A stretch of DNA of 64,000 bases from Microplitis mediator (taxonomy: Eukaryota; Arthropoda; Insecta; Hymenoptera; Braconidae): the NCBI RefSeq assembly GCF_029852145.1, contig NC_079978.1, positions 18,643,774 to 18,707,773 of the forward strand, given 5' to 3'. The position numbers and the translations under genes are program-made. Each line of letters opens with the position of its first letter. The stretch's first letter is position 1. Positions 1-11,044 of the stretch are shown here, one piece after another. The notes beneath the pieces are model-generated. The model was not told the DNA's origin, searched no databases, and saw only the letters and a list, made by a program, of their open reading frames with translations.

Positions 1-292
1 TCTTATGCATCCTTTGTGGAATAAAGACGTTCCAGAAACATGCAAAAATAGTTCCAAAAATCACTACTTTTGAATTTTTTATAGAACTAAAAAAAACGTC
101 CATAAAAAATTCCAAAAAAGTTCCACGAACGTCTTTTTTGACTCTAAATTTGCTCATAAAAACTTTATTTTTACCATCAAAATTACTAACGTTCCAAAAA
201 AGTTCTATTTGAAGTTCTAATCTGTCTCATGTTTGGAAGTTCCACATGCAGAACTTTTTGGAATCTTTTTGGAACGAATTTTTTTTACACGG
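1..292. repeat. Right part of a TA-flanked foldback element (family L), cut by window edge
   Basis: The segment is built from motifs such as TTCCAAAAAAGTTCCA and ends in TTTTTTTACACGGG. It matches the right half of the complete inverted-repeat copy at 57773-58335, so this is a second copy truncated by the start of the window. No coding potential is seen. Confidence 0.7.
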
Positions 293-305
293 GTTAAGTA
301 ACATA

Positions 306-986
306 TAAAATCGTTTATTTGAGAAACCCCATAAGTCAAGAAAACAAAATTTTTCAGGTAACACAAAAAATATTTTTTTGGAAAAACTTGACATTAAAAT
401 AATAAATAAATAATTGAATACAATAATTTTAGCGTCTCTGAAAAAGATTCCAACAAGAAAAATTTAATTTTTTAACTGAAACTACGAAAAAAAATTATTT
501 AAAGTTGATTGACTTATGGGGTTTCTCAACCAAACGGAAAAAAAAGTTATAAAATCATTGTTTTTTTAAATGTTTCCACTCAAATCATTTATTACACTGA
601 TAAAATGAAGTATTAAATATGTATTTGAACTCTGAAACTCAGAAATTACAAAAAATTATAATTAATTTAAACATTTTAATTAGTCACATAACAGTCAACA
701 ATAAAACAACATTTTAAATTAATTTCCAAAAAAAGCGCGAATTTTAAATAAAAAAAAAAATAAATGATTTCTGTAAAACTAAAACTGCATATGTTTATTT
801 GAGTCATTGAATTATGGGGCTTCTCAATTAAATGAAATTGCTGTCACCCCGTTAATTTTTTTTTAAACGCTGATTTGATGGATATTTTGATTGATTTCTA
901 TGGAGAGACATCCAAAGAACCCAAAAATGCAAAAAACCCAATTTCGTAAAAAACATGACTTATGGGGTTTCTCAAATAAACGATTC
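306..986 (+). mobile_element. MITE-1 copy 1 (about 680 bp, 4-bp target duplication)
   Basis: The ends are inverted repeats containing GAGAAACCCCATAAGTCA and its complement. The same motif also occurs twice internally, near 510-530 and 805-830, so the element carries four copies of its end motif. ATAT flanks both sides (the left flank has one extra or changed base), giving a likely 4-bp target-site duplication. Three more copies lie at 8309, 16140 and 56432. There is no transposase, so it is non-autonomous. Confidence 0.75.
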
Positions 987-992
987 ATATAC

Positions 993-1455
993 TTGCTTTT
1001 TTAAAAATATTTTCTTTGGAATTAAAACTGACTTAAATCTTTTACTTTGAAGTTAATAATAAATGGTAATTAGCAAATAAGAAATCACCAATTTAAAGCC
1101 GGTAGTTAAACTTTTTAAAAAATCTAGTGTCAGTCGAAAAATGTTAATGACTTTTGTTTTATGATAAAAACTATTAAAATTTTTTTTCTTCCTTCGCATC
1201 CAGTAATTATGTGAAATGTAATTTTTCTTTATGTAAATTACTTACAAGAAAATTTAATTTACCCAAATTTATTTAACACCCATAATTTTTTTTTCACCTT
1301 TAAGGAATCCCCAATTTACCCGCGAAATTTGAAATTTTTTTTTAACGGCAGTTGAAAATTTTTTCTATTCACTTAGAATATCATTAAAAAAAAAAAGATT
1401 TACCGTATTTAAGTCTCCGAAAACTATTTCCTTAGTACCCCGTTTTGCCCCCTCC
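993..1455 (+). repeat. Interspersed repeat family K, partial copy
   Basis: The segment from TTGCTTTTTTAAAAA to the C-rich end near 1450 (GCCCCCTCCCTTA) recurs at 51585-52055 in the same orientation and at 17700-18036 inverted. The fullest copy (51281-52055) has inverted G/C-rich ends. This copy lacks the left end. Confidence 0.65.
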
Positions 1456-1716
1456 CTTATACACTGAGACAAAAAATACATTTAAAAATATTGTATTTTC
1501 TCTTTATAAGAAATTTTGCTATCGGAAAAATTTTCATTGCCAAAATTTGATGATTTCATTCAAAATCATTTTTTTTTTTTTTGGAGTTCTGTAAATAAAT
1601 TCCAATTTTCTTCTGTCAAAAAAATTATTCTTCAACCTGAATATGGAATAAATGTCACAATTTTTATTGATTTCCTACTCAAGAAAATATTGTCACAAAC
1701 CCTGGTAAAAATTTTA

Positions 1717-1919
1717 TGATAGTAAAGTTAGCAGACATTTGAAATAAAAAAATTTTTTTCAACAGATAAATAATGAAAAAAAAATATTTCTAAAAAAATG
1801 CACATGTCGGAAATTTCATAAACTATACGTGCAATTTTTCAAAATATTTTTTTTAATATTTATTTTTTTGTTAAAAAAAATCCAAAAATTTTTAAATGTC
1901 CGTTAACATTATTGTCATG
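1717..1919. mobile_element. Hairpin MITE family A, single copy
   Basis: This is a roughly 200-bp palindrome. The ends resemble GATACTGAAGTTAGCAGAC and its complement, and the middle pairs CACATGT-like with ACGTGCAA sequence. It is an isolated and diverged member of a family found dozens of times in the window. Confidence 0.6.
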
Positions 1920-2071
1920 AAATTTTTCTGAATTTTCTCCGAAAAACTCAGTTCTAAAGTTCTAAAGACTTTTTCAGAGTTTCTCAGAGAAAAGTCCGAA
2001 AAATTTCCACCAAGCAAAGTTTTTTCTTCGGTGTAAAAATAATGATACATAAATTTTTTATTACCATCATA

Positions 2072-2320
2072 GTACACAGAAAAAAATAATTTCTTGGCGC
2101 AAGAAATTTTTTGTATTATAAATTGAAAACAAAAATTTTCTTGAGACAAGAAAAAATTTCTCGGTTCAAAAAATTTTTTTTTGCTCTAAAAAAATGTATT
2201 TTCGCTCCAAGAAATTTTAAGTTTTCAATTTATAATTCAAAAAATTTCTTGAGGCAAGTAAAAACTTTTTTGGGACAAATAAAAATTTCTTGCACTAAGA
2301 AATCCTTTTTTTCTGTGTAC
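2072..2320. mobile_element. GTACACAG-ended foldback element (family P)
   Basis: It begins with GTACACAGAAAAAA and ends with TTTTTTTCTGTGTAC, so the termini are inverted repeats. The interior holds several TTTCTTG.GACAAGAAA short palindromes. Other copies lie at 11428-11590 and 9600-10675 (split by an hAT-like insertion), and a tandem version is at 52360-53090. The ORFs across it are repeat artefacts. Confidence 0.65.
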
Positions 2321-2371
2321 CTGTTAATAAATCGATGAATGTTAATTTTTGTTTATTTTTTATGATTGCAG

Positions 2372-2666
2372 CCTGATAGTAGATGACGTGGATTCATCAT
2401 CAATTTTGAGTGATAGCCCAGACACAGAGGGTCTGTCAACAGAAAGCAATAGCTCACGTAATTCGACGTCACAAACACCACTAGATAGTCCTGGTGGGCC
2501 ACGTGAGAGGATTAAACAGATTCAGGTCGAGGCTGAAACTCGTCGAGACGAATTTGCCAGACTACTTGAAGAGCACGCACAAGTTGTACGAAAATTGAAG
2601 ATGATGGAAGCTGAAGAGCAGCTCTCATCATCGTCTAATAATGTCGTTGATCCAACACACGCATGA
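2372..2666 (+). CDS. Last coding exon of an unrecognised gene, coiled-coil C terminus
   Basis: A polypyrimidine tract and acceptor (TATGATTGCAG) end at 2371. The open frame starts in phase 2 (the first base completes a split codon) and runs to TGA at 2664-2666, coding for about 97 residues. The composition is clearly coding and unlike the flanking AT-rich DNA. The first half is Ser/Thr/Asp-rich and probably disordered (SILSDSPDTEG, then NSTSQTPLDSPGGP). The second half (RIKQIQVEAETRRDEF and on to KLKMMEAEEQL) is a charged amphipathic helix, likely a coiled coil. A short Ser/Asn tail ends in DPTHA. Upstream exons lie outside the window. I do not recognise the family. A scaffold or GTPase-regulator type protein would fit the style, but that is only a guess. 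Confidence 0.75.
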
Positions 2667-3071
2667 TTCAAAACTATTTTTTTATTTTAATATTTAATGG
2701 GACCACGTCAGCTCCACTAAGTTATCATTTTTTTTTTTTAAATTACAATTTATCATTTTTCTTGCTGATGATGTCCTTCAGGTATTAGATTTCGTGATAA
2801 ATATTTTACTTGTAATAGCAAACGGTACTTATTCCAACACACAGAAGTGTATTAAGGTAAACCGTGTGAACGAAAATACTTTTGTTTTTGTTGGAATTCC
2901 TTTTTAAAAATTTTTTTTTATTAATGTCTACTCTTGTTTCTCGTATTTGTTCTCGTATTATCTCTTGTGTCACCTGACATACGACAATAATGAAGAATGT
3001 GTTGACGTTATGCACTTGCTTATGAAAGAAAGAAATTCTTTTTTTATTACAAATAAGATATATATAGATAT

Positions 3072-4417
3072 ATATACGCGTGTAAAGAAAACTCGTTCGA
3101 AAAAAATTCAGACAGTGGACTTTGAAAATTTAGAAAATTCTAAACTTTGAGTTGAACATTTTTGGAATTTTAAAATTAGAAGTGTGAAAAATTTTCAAAT
3201 AGTGTAGAATTTTCTTGTGGGTTTATAATTTTTTAAGCGAAAATGATTTGAATTAAAAATTTTTTCAGTTCATAAAACCTTGGCGGGTCTGAATTACGGT
3301 AAATTACGATAATCACCGTAATTTGCCGCAAATTACGTTATAATACCGTAAATTTCGAAAAACTCCCACAATTTACGGCAAACGTGCGGTAATTTACGGC
3401 AAAACTTCAGCATTTTTACCGTAAATTTTTGGTAAGCAGGCGGTAATTTACCGTAACATTGCGGCAAACATGCGGTATTTTACCGTAAAGAGAAGTATCG
3501 CACTGTACCTTAGCAGATCCAAATTACGGTAAATTACAATAATTAGTACAAATTACCGTAATTTACGGCATCCAGCAGAATTACCGCAATTTGCGGTAAA
3601 TTACGGTATTGTTATCTATTTCGCCGTAAATAGCGGAAAATTGTCACATTTTTTACCGTAAATTGCGGTAAAATGACACAATTTGCCGTAGATTCCGTAA
3701 ATTGCGGCAATTCTGCTGGATGCCGTAAATTACGGTAATTACAGTAATTTACCGTAATTTGGATCTGGTAGGGTAAAAAAACTCTAGAAATAAAAAACAT
3801 ACGGAGCTTACCATAAGAATGCCAGTAAATTACCGGATTTTACTGTGACTCGTTGTAAAATACCGTAAGTTACCGCATGTTACTTAAATTGTCGAAAATT
3901 TCGGTAAATTTCCCGCATAGTTGCCGTATTTTACGGAAAATTGCTACAAAAAATCGGTAAATTACCGTAATTTAGATCCGTCAGGAAAAGTTCAGAATTG
4001 GTTCCATTCACTCATTTTTTTTACTATTTTTGAAGGAGTCAAAAATTGCAAAAAAACTGACCTCAAAAAGTTCTAATAAAAGTCAAAAAATTTTCATAAA
4101 TATTTTCAAATCATTTTTATTTTTTTTGTGCCTCGTACCTGGATAATTTTGGTAAGAGTCGTAAATGTTCCCAATTCCTAATTAATTTCTGTTTTTTGTT
4201 GTTCCTCAAACCCCAAAAATTGTCAAATTAAATTATTTTTGCTCAAAAAAAAAAAAAAAAAAAACGAGCAGAAAAAACCTACATCAGTTGAAAATTGTTC
4301 ACTTTGAAATTTTTTCAAAGTTCCGAAAATGTTCAAGTGAAAGTTGGAAATTTTCTCAATTTTGGAAATTCACTGTCATGAATGTTTTTGAAACGAATTT
4401 TTTTTACACGTGTATAT
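3072..4417. mobile_element. Foldback element of family L carrying a nested CGGTAAATT block
   Basis: The left end (CGTGTAAAGAAAACTCGTTC) and the right end (ACGAATTTTTTTTACACG) are inverted and resemble the ends of 57773-58335. The arms also pair further in: GACAGTGGACTTTGAAAAT-like on the left, ATTTTGGAAATTCACTGTC on the right. TA lies on both sides. The middle (3279-3985) is a separate inserted element. Confidence 0.55.
3279..3985. repeat. CGGTAAATT-type palindromic array A
   Basis: About 700 bp are made almost entirely of permuted TTACGGTAAATTACCG units on both strands. The borders are CTTGGCGGGTCTGAATTACG on the left and TTTAGATCCGTCAGG on the right, degenerate inverted copies of the border used by the other arrays. 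An inner sub-element at 3509-3773 repeats the same border logic (TAGCAGATCC to GGATCTGGTAGG). Non-coding. Confidence 0.75.
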
Positions 4418-4805
4418 AAAGTTATGCATAACATCGTTGGCCTAATGATTTTTTGTACAAAATAAAAGTATACAGAGGGTGATAAAGATAACAATCGAGA
4501 AATAAAAATAGACATTGTTGATATATTACTGATATAAAGTAGAATTGAATGCTATAATTTCATAATAATCCAGGTAAAAATTTGACAGTTGATAGAATTA
4601 TCACGAGTCATCTGTACTGAGTGAGTTAATCACGCTATTCATTAAAAAAAAAAAGATAATTATCAATTTATATATCGACAGTAACAATAATATTAATAAA
4701 TAATTAAATAAAAATGTGTAGAATATAAAAGCTATATTTAGATAAATGTCAATCGCTTTTTGAATAACCAATTTTTTTTTATTAATTTTTTTTTTATTTA
4801 CATTC
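4418..4805. other. Non-repetitive AT-rich stretch with an AATAAA signal
   Basis: No ORF here looks coding. AATAAA occurs at 4461-4466 on the + strand and could serve the gene ending at 2666 if its 3' UTR is long. There is no other evidence for that. Confidence 0.3.
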
Positions 4806-6370
4806 TCTGGCGGATCCAAATTACGGTAATTTACGGCATTTGAAAGGATTACAGCAAAAAATACGGAATATAACCGTAAATTGCGGTATATTATGGTAAA
4901 TTACGATATTTCGCGGTAAATTTACGGTAATTCACCACAGATTTGCTACAATCCTGGGGTATTCTACGACAAACGTGCAGTATTGTAACGCAAGTTGCAG
5001 TATTTTACGTCAAATTGCGGTAAATTACGGTATTTTACGGCAAGGGTATGGTAATTAACCTGAAATTGCGGCAATCCTGCGGTATTGTACCGCGGCTTAC
5101 AGTATTTCACTTCACATTACGGTGTTTGCGGCAATTTACGGTAAATTACGATATTTTGCGGTAAAGGTGCGGTAATTCACCCCAAATTTACGGCAATACT
5201 GTGGTATTTTACGTCGAATTGCGGCATTTCGCGGTAAATTTCGGTATTTTACGGCAAAGGTATAGTAATTAACCTAAAATTGCAGCTACCCTGCGGTATT
5301 TTACGGTAAAGGTGCAGTATTTTACCGCAAGTTGGGGCAATTTATGGTAAATTACGATATTTTGCGGTAAAGGTGCGGTAATTGACCCCAAATTTACGAC
5401 AATACTGTGGTATTTAACAGTAAAAGTGCGGTATTGTGCCGCAAGTTGCAGTATTTGACGTCAAATTACAGCATTTCACGGTATTTTACGGCAAGGGTAT
5501 GGTAATTAACCTAAAATTGCGGCAATCCTGCGGTATTTTACGGTAAAGGTGTAGTATTATACCACGAATTTCAGTATTTTACGTCAAATTACGGTATTTG
5601 TGGTAAGTTACGGTAAATTACGGCAAACTATGGCATTTTACAGTGAAGATGCTTAACCGTGAAGGTATTTAACCGTAAATTTGAGGCAATACTGCGGTAT
5701 TTTATAGTAAAAGTACGGTATTTTACCGAAAATTTGTGGTAACATCGCAGTACTTCATCGTCTGCGTGCAGATTTACTGCAAAATTACGGTATTTTGCCG
5801 TCGTATTTCTTTGTGTTACGGTAAAAATGCTACAAATTGCGGCAAGTTACCGTAAATTACCGGGTTCTGCCGTAAATTTTCATATTTCTTACCGTAAATT
5901 ACCGCATTTTACCGTAAAATTCCGTAATTTACCGCGAATTGCAGTAAAATTCGGTATTTTACGGCAAGGGTATGGTAATTAACCTAAAATTACGGCAATC
6001 CTGCGGTATTTTACGGTAAGGGTGTAGTATTTTACCGCGACTTTCAGTATTTTACGTCAAATTAAGGTATTTGTGGTAAGTTGCCGTAAATTACGGCAAA
6101 CTATGGCATTTTACAGTGAAGATACTTAACCATGAAGGTATTTACCCGTAAATTTGTGGTAACATTGCGGTACTCTATCGTCAACGTGCAGATTAACTGC
6201 AAAATTACGGTATTTTGCCGTAGTATTTCACTGTGTTACGGTAAAAATGCTACAAATTGCGGCAAGTTACCGTAAATTACCGCATTTTACCGTAATATTC
6301 CGTAATTTACCGCGAATTACAGTAAAATTCGGTATTTTGCGGTAAAATTCGGTTACTTGGATCCGCTAGG
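4806..6370. repeat. CGGTAAATT-type palindromic array B
   Basis: This is the largest array, about 1.56 kb, bounded by inverted borders CTGGCGGATCC (left) and GGATCCGCTAGG (right). The interior has a higher-order period: the phrase GGTATGGTAATTAACCT recurs near 5043, 5495 and 5968, with a variant near 5259, giving steps of about 215-237 bp or twice that. Between these, short ACGGTAAATT and TTTACCGCAA words alternate on both strands. No coding potential. Confidence 0.75.
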
Positions 6371-7130
6371 TAATTTTTATTTGCGATATATATGATATAT
6401 ATTTTAAAATAACAATTAGATTACTTGGTGCTGTACAGTGTTTAAATATAAAATAATTAAAAGCAGCAATTTAACGATTGCATAAAGCAGGTATGATCTT
6501 GGCAATAAATCTTTTAAATAAATAAAGAAAAAAAATATATAAAATAATCCACAAATGAGGGAAGACTGCAGAGCGACATACAAATATATTAGAAGATAAT
6601 TTTTAGCCTTTTCGTTATACTTAGATCGTATCAAACAGTAATGATAATTAATAAATATAATGAAGAATAATTTTAGTGATAAAAAAAAAGAAATAAATGA
6701 ATAAATAAACATATATATAAATATTAGTAATATAATTATTTGAGTGATTATTTTTAGCGATATACATTTTATCAATTTTGTAATGAAGCATTTGTATAAA
6801 GTTTAAACAACAATAGCTTTTAACTAAACGTTATGAGTATGAAGAAATAATTGTTGATAAATTTCATTTGTATTCGTAATTACTGTATTGTTTCGCTTGT
6901 CTTTGTACCGATTAGATTGTAACGAAGCATTAATGTAAGTTGTATAAAACAAAGTATACAATATATATAGATATATATATATATTATAATGTCGTTAATT
7001 AATGTATGATTAGAAGAAGAATATATATTTATTTTATTGAGTTGGAGAAAAATTTCATTGTTTCAATTATTTAACAGCAACCTGTAGTTTATGTGACTGC
7101 TTTAGATTTATTGTTTAATTTATTGTTTAC
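6371..7130. other. Non-repetitive AT-rich region, possible 3' UTR remnant
   Basis: The stretch around 6780-6960 is not obviously repeated elsewhere and has slightly higher complexity. It could be distal 3' UTR of the gene ending at 2666 or plain intergenic DNA. The long - strand frame over 6416-6775 is Ile/Leu/Phe-rich low-complexity translation and is not accepted as a gene. Confidence 0.25.
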
Positions 7131-7253
7131 TAGCCGCCATGGGTTCGCACGGGTATTTTTTGTGGGATTACATGGGAACCCATAGGAATCCATGTAGGAA
7201 AGTATAGATTTATGTAATAATTTATAGGAATTAATATAGGAGTGTATATATAT

Positions 7254-8260
7254 TAGGGAGTTTCAAAAAAAAAACAATTTTTTTTTTATGGTATCCAAAA
7301 ATTGAAAGTATAACCAAAAATAAAAATTTTGGTACCATTCCGAGCTCTTAATAATGATATTAAAGTTTGCCTCAATCCATTTTTATATTTTCCATTTAAA
7401 TAACACGGGAAAAAAAATTTTTTTTTTTAGAATTTTCCAGCTCATAAACCAATCAACGGATTTTTATGCACAACAAATTTTTTTGTAGGAAATTGAACGC
7501 TCTACAAAAAAAGTCTTTTATCATTTTTTGATAAATCCCACTGTTCAAAAGTTATTTAAGCTTCAAGTCAAATTTATAGTAAATTTTGAGATTTTTTTAC
7601 TTTTCCGGCGAAACTATCAGTCTTATCAAAAAATATCACCGGAACTTTTTTGTAGATAATTTTATTCCTTACAAATTATTACGAATAAAGTTTTTCGAAA
7701 TTCTGCGTTGTTTTCAATTTATTTCCATTTCAATGTCAAGCTCTTAAAAAAATAGATTTCTGATTAATTTTAAGAGCTTGACATTGAAATGAAAATAAAT
7801 TGAAAACAACGCGGAATTTCGAAAAATTTTATTCGTAATAATTTGTAAAGAATAAAATTACCTACAAAAAAGTTTCTATGACATTTTGTAATAAGACTGA
7901 TAGTTTCGCCGGAAAAGTGAAAAGATCTCAAAATTTACTGTAAATTTGACTTGAAACTTAAATAACTTTTGAACAGTGGGATTTATCAAAAAATGATAAG
8001 AGACTTTTTTTGTAGAGCGTTCAATTTCCTACACAAAGTTTTATTGGACTTAAAAATCCGTTGAGTAGTCTGTAAGCCAGAAAATTCTAAAAAAACAAAA
8101 AATTTTTTCCAATGTTATTCAAATGGAAAATAGAAAAATGGATTGAGGCAAACCTTAATATTATTATTAAGAGCTCGGATTGGCACCAACATTTTTATTT
8201 TCAGGTATACTTTCAATTTTTGAATACCAAAAATAAATTTGTTTTTTCTGAAACACCCTA
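7254..8260. mobile_element. Large foldback element D1, about 1 kb palindrome
   Basis: The left arm starts TAGGGAGTTTCAAAAAA and the right arm ends TCTGAAACACCCTA. The two arms pair along nearly their whole length, around a centre near 7760 where CATTTCAATGTCAAGCTCTT faces its complement. The interior carries the phrase GAGACTTTTTTTGTAGAG, shared with the other large foldbacks in the window. No ORF of note. Confidence 0.75.
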
Positions 8261-8308
8261 ATATATATATTTATAAGAATCCATGTAGGAAACTATGGAT
8301 TTCCATAT

Positions 8309-8986
8309 GAATCGTTTATTTGAGAAACCCCATAAGTCAAGAAAACAAAATTTTTCAGGAAACTCGAAAAACATTTTTTTTCAAAAACTTGACATTAAAA
8401 TAATAAATAAATAATTGAATACAATAAAGTTAGCGTCTCTGAAAAAGATTCCAACAAGAAAAATTTAATTTTTTAACTGAAACTACGAAAAAAAATTATT
8501 TAAAGTTGATTGACTTATGGGGTTTCTCAACCAAACGGAAAAAAAAGTTATAAAATCATTGTTTTTTCAAATGTTTCCACTCAAATCATTTATTACACTG
8601 ATAAAATGAAGTATTAAATATGGATTTGAACTCTGAAACTCAGAAATTACAAAAAATTATAATTAATTTGAACATTTTAATTATTCATATAACAGTCAAC
8701 AATAAAACAACATTTTAAATTAATTTCCCAAAAAAGCGCGAATTTTAAATAAAAAAAAAAAAAAATGATTTCTGTAAAACTAAAACTGCATATGTTTATT
8801 TGAGTCATTGACTTATGGGGTTTCTCAATTTAATGAAATTGCTGTCAACCCGTTAATTTTTTTTAAACGCTGAATTGATGCATATTTTGATTGATTTCTA
8901 TGGAGGGACATCCAAAGAACCCAAAAATGCAAAAAACCCAATTTCGTAAAAAACATGACTTATGGAGTTTCTCAAATAAACGATTC
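8309..8986 (+). mobile_element. MITE-1 copy 2
   Basis: Complete 678-bp copy with GAATCGTTTATTTGAG at the left, its complement at the right, and ATAT directly on both sides (8305-8308 and 8987-8990). The interior is near-identical by eye to copy 1 and has the two internal GACTTATGGGG motifs. Confidence 0.8.
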
Positions 8987-9100
8987 ATATGGGAAGTTCA
9001 CATAGAAAATAGTGGGCACTTAGATTCCTATAGGAAATCATGTAGAAATCCATTTGAAAACATCATATGAGAATCTAGGCTGGATTCTCTTGTAACACAG

Positions 9101-9439
9101 AATAACACAGATAAAAAATTAAACACTTTTATATTTAGCTTGAGCTTAAATTTAATATGCAAACAAAAATAATACATATAATTTATAAATATAAATTTAA
9201 TTACGTATTTACAAATTTAATTTAATTACAAATAGGCCTCAGAGCTTATTAATTTTACATGCAGAGTATTTTTTGTATAAATATTTTGAAAACTTATTTT
9301 TTATTTTTTTTTATTAGCTCCATTTATTTATTATACTAAATCATGACTCAATTAATTTATTAGCAATGGCAAGTAATTAATTTTATCGCAAATCATTAAG
9401 TGCATACAGAGCATTAATAATAATAAATCACTAAACAAA

Positions 9440-9475
<36 letters not shown>

Positions 9476-9600
9476 GTAATGGAAGATACAAACTAGATCT
9501 TAGACTTATTAATTATTGCTAATTACCGGGGACGATCTATGGCCTGTATTCTCCATGTTCACGACCGATTTCGACCTACGACTTGTACGGACTCACTCAT
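9101..9600. other. AT-rich intergenic DNA with an (AT)n tract
   Basis: An uninterrupted AT dinucleotide run lies at about 9443-9470. Nothing else recognisable is present. Confidence 0.5.
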
Positions 9601-10675
9601 GCATCTACGGAAATTTTTTCTCGCCCCAGAAATTTTTTTCTTGGCTCAAGAAAATTTTTGATTTCATTTCATAATACAAAATATTTCTTGCAGGGTGGCC
9701 ACAAAGGAATGATTTCAAAATTCCTTGATATTTCCCGGTTTCCCAGTAAAGTTTTTCACATTTTTCCCTGATTTAGAAATTTTATTCGTATCATTTAGAT
9801 ATTCAAAGTTTTTATTATATTTTCATTTTTAATAATTTAATTTGATAATTAAATCATAAGAGAAACCAAAAAAATGTCAATAAAATAAATTAATATTGCC
9901 TACTTTTGATTATTCGATGTTAAAAATGTATAAGTTAAAATATTTAATAAGAAATTTTATGATTTAAATAAATTCAAAATACACTGGTTACAAAAATTAA
10001 GGGATATTCAAAAAATTTCAAATTTTTTATTAATTTTAAACAGTTTGTAACTCGAAGGAAAATGGTCGTACAATAAAAACAAAAAGTCAAACTGTAGCTT
10101 CAAGTGTCTAGTTTTCTGATCTGGGTCTTTAAATTTTTTTATTATGCACAATTCCGGAGCAATCAAAAATCAATGATAATTATCGAAAAAAATTTATTGA
10201 AGCTCGAAGACCGTTTTTGAGACGACCAAAAATTTGGTAAATTTATTTTTCGATAGTTTTCTTAGGATTACTCCGGAACCGCACATAATAATAAAATTTA
10301 AAGACCAGATCAGGAAACTAGACACTTGAAGCTACAATTTGCCTTTTTTGTTTTTGTCGTGTGACCATTTTCCTTCGAGTTACAACCTGGGGAAAATCAC
10401 TTTAAAATTTGAAATTTTTTGAATATCCCTCAATTTTTATAACTAGTGTATAATTTAAAATTTTTTTAATTTTGAACTGTTACAATTTAATTCCCGGATA
10501 CTTTTCGAAATTCCCTGACATTTCCGTGATATTTCCCAGTTGCATTAAATTCCCTGATAATTCCCATCCCCGGTTTTTCCGGTTCGTGGCCACCCTGTCT
10601 TGGGACAAGTAAAAATTTTCTTGGAGCGAGAAAAAATTTTTTGAACCAAAAATTTATTTTTTTCTGTGTGTGAAT
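9600..10675. mobile_element. Family P element split by an hAT-like insertion
   Basis: TTTCTTGGCTCAAGAAAATT-like sequence at 9605-9690 continues at 10598-10672 with TTGGGACAAGTAAAAATTTT and ends in TTTCTGTGTGTG. The 907-bp hAT-like element lies exactly between the halves with a TCTTG duplication, so the P element was the target. Confidence 0.6.
9691..10597 (+). mobile_element. hAT-like non-autonomous element copy 1 (5-bp duplication TCTTG)
   Basis: The ends are CAGGGTGGCCAC and its inverted complement GTGGCCACCCTG. TCTTG occurs at 9686-9690 and again at 10598-10602. Subterminal TTCCCGG/CCGGGAAT motifs and a long internal inverted repeat (GTAACTCGAAGGAAAATGG against CCATTTTCCTTCGAGTTAC) make most of it a foldback. 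It has no transposase. CAGGG-type ends with 5-bp duplications are compatible with the hAT superfamily; assignment is by inference. Confidence 0.8.
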
Positions 10676-10847
10676 AACAAACATAGAATTCTAGCCATTG
10701 GCTCTCGTAAGAACCCGCACTAGATCTTATTATTTTAAAATTAACAAATAATAGCAATCGATAAATTACAACCATTTATATATGAAATTATCTTAATTTT
10801 TTTTTTTTTTTTTTTATACTGTTCGGAAATACGAATTTTCTTGTAAC

Positions 10848-11044
10848 ACTGAAGTAAACCGACGTCTAATGATTTTTGATTTTTTTTTTTACAACAAATT
10901 GATTACAAAAAAAAAAAAAAAAAAAAAATGCACATGTAGAAAATTGAAAAAACTACAAGTGCAATTTTTTAGAATATTTTTGTTTTCATAACTTCGTTTT
11001 GAAAAAATTCAAAAAATTATTAGACGTCAGCCAACTAGTATCAT
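10848..11044. mobile_element. Hairpin MITE family A
   Basis: Ends AACACTGAAGTAAACCGACG and CGTCAGCCAACTAGTATCA are inverted. The centre pairs TGCACATGTAGAAAATTG with AAACTACAAGTGCAATTT. Confidence 0.7.

Larger units (their letters stand above)
7131..9100. mobile_element. AGGAATCCAT-type element (family M) with two nested elements
   Basis: Words such as ATAGGAATCCATGTAGGAAA flank the region on both sides (7165-7245 and 8275-9080) and recur at 57700-59230. A 1 kb foldback (7254-8260) and MITE-1 copy 2 (8309-8986) sit inside, so this is a nest at least two layers deep. The outer borders are uncertain. Confidence 0.45.
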
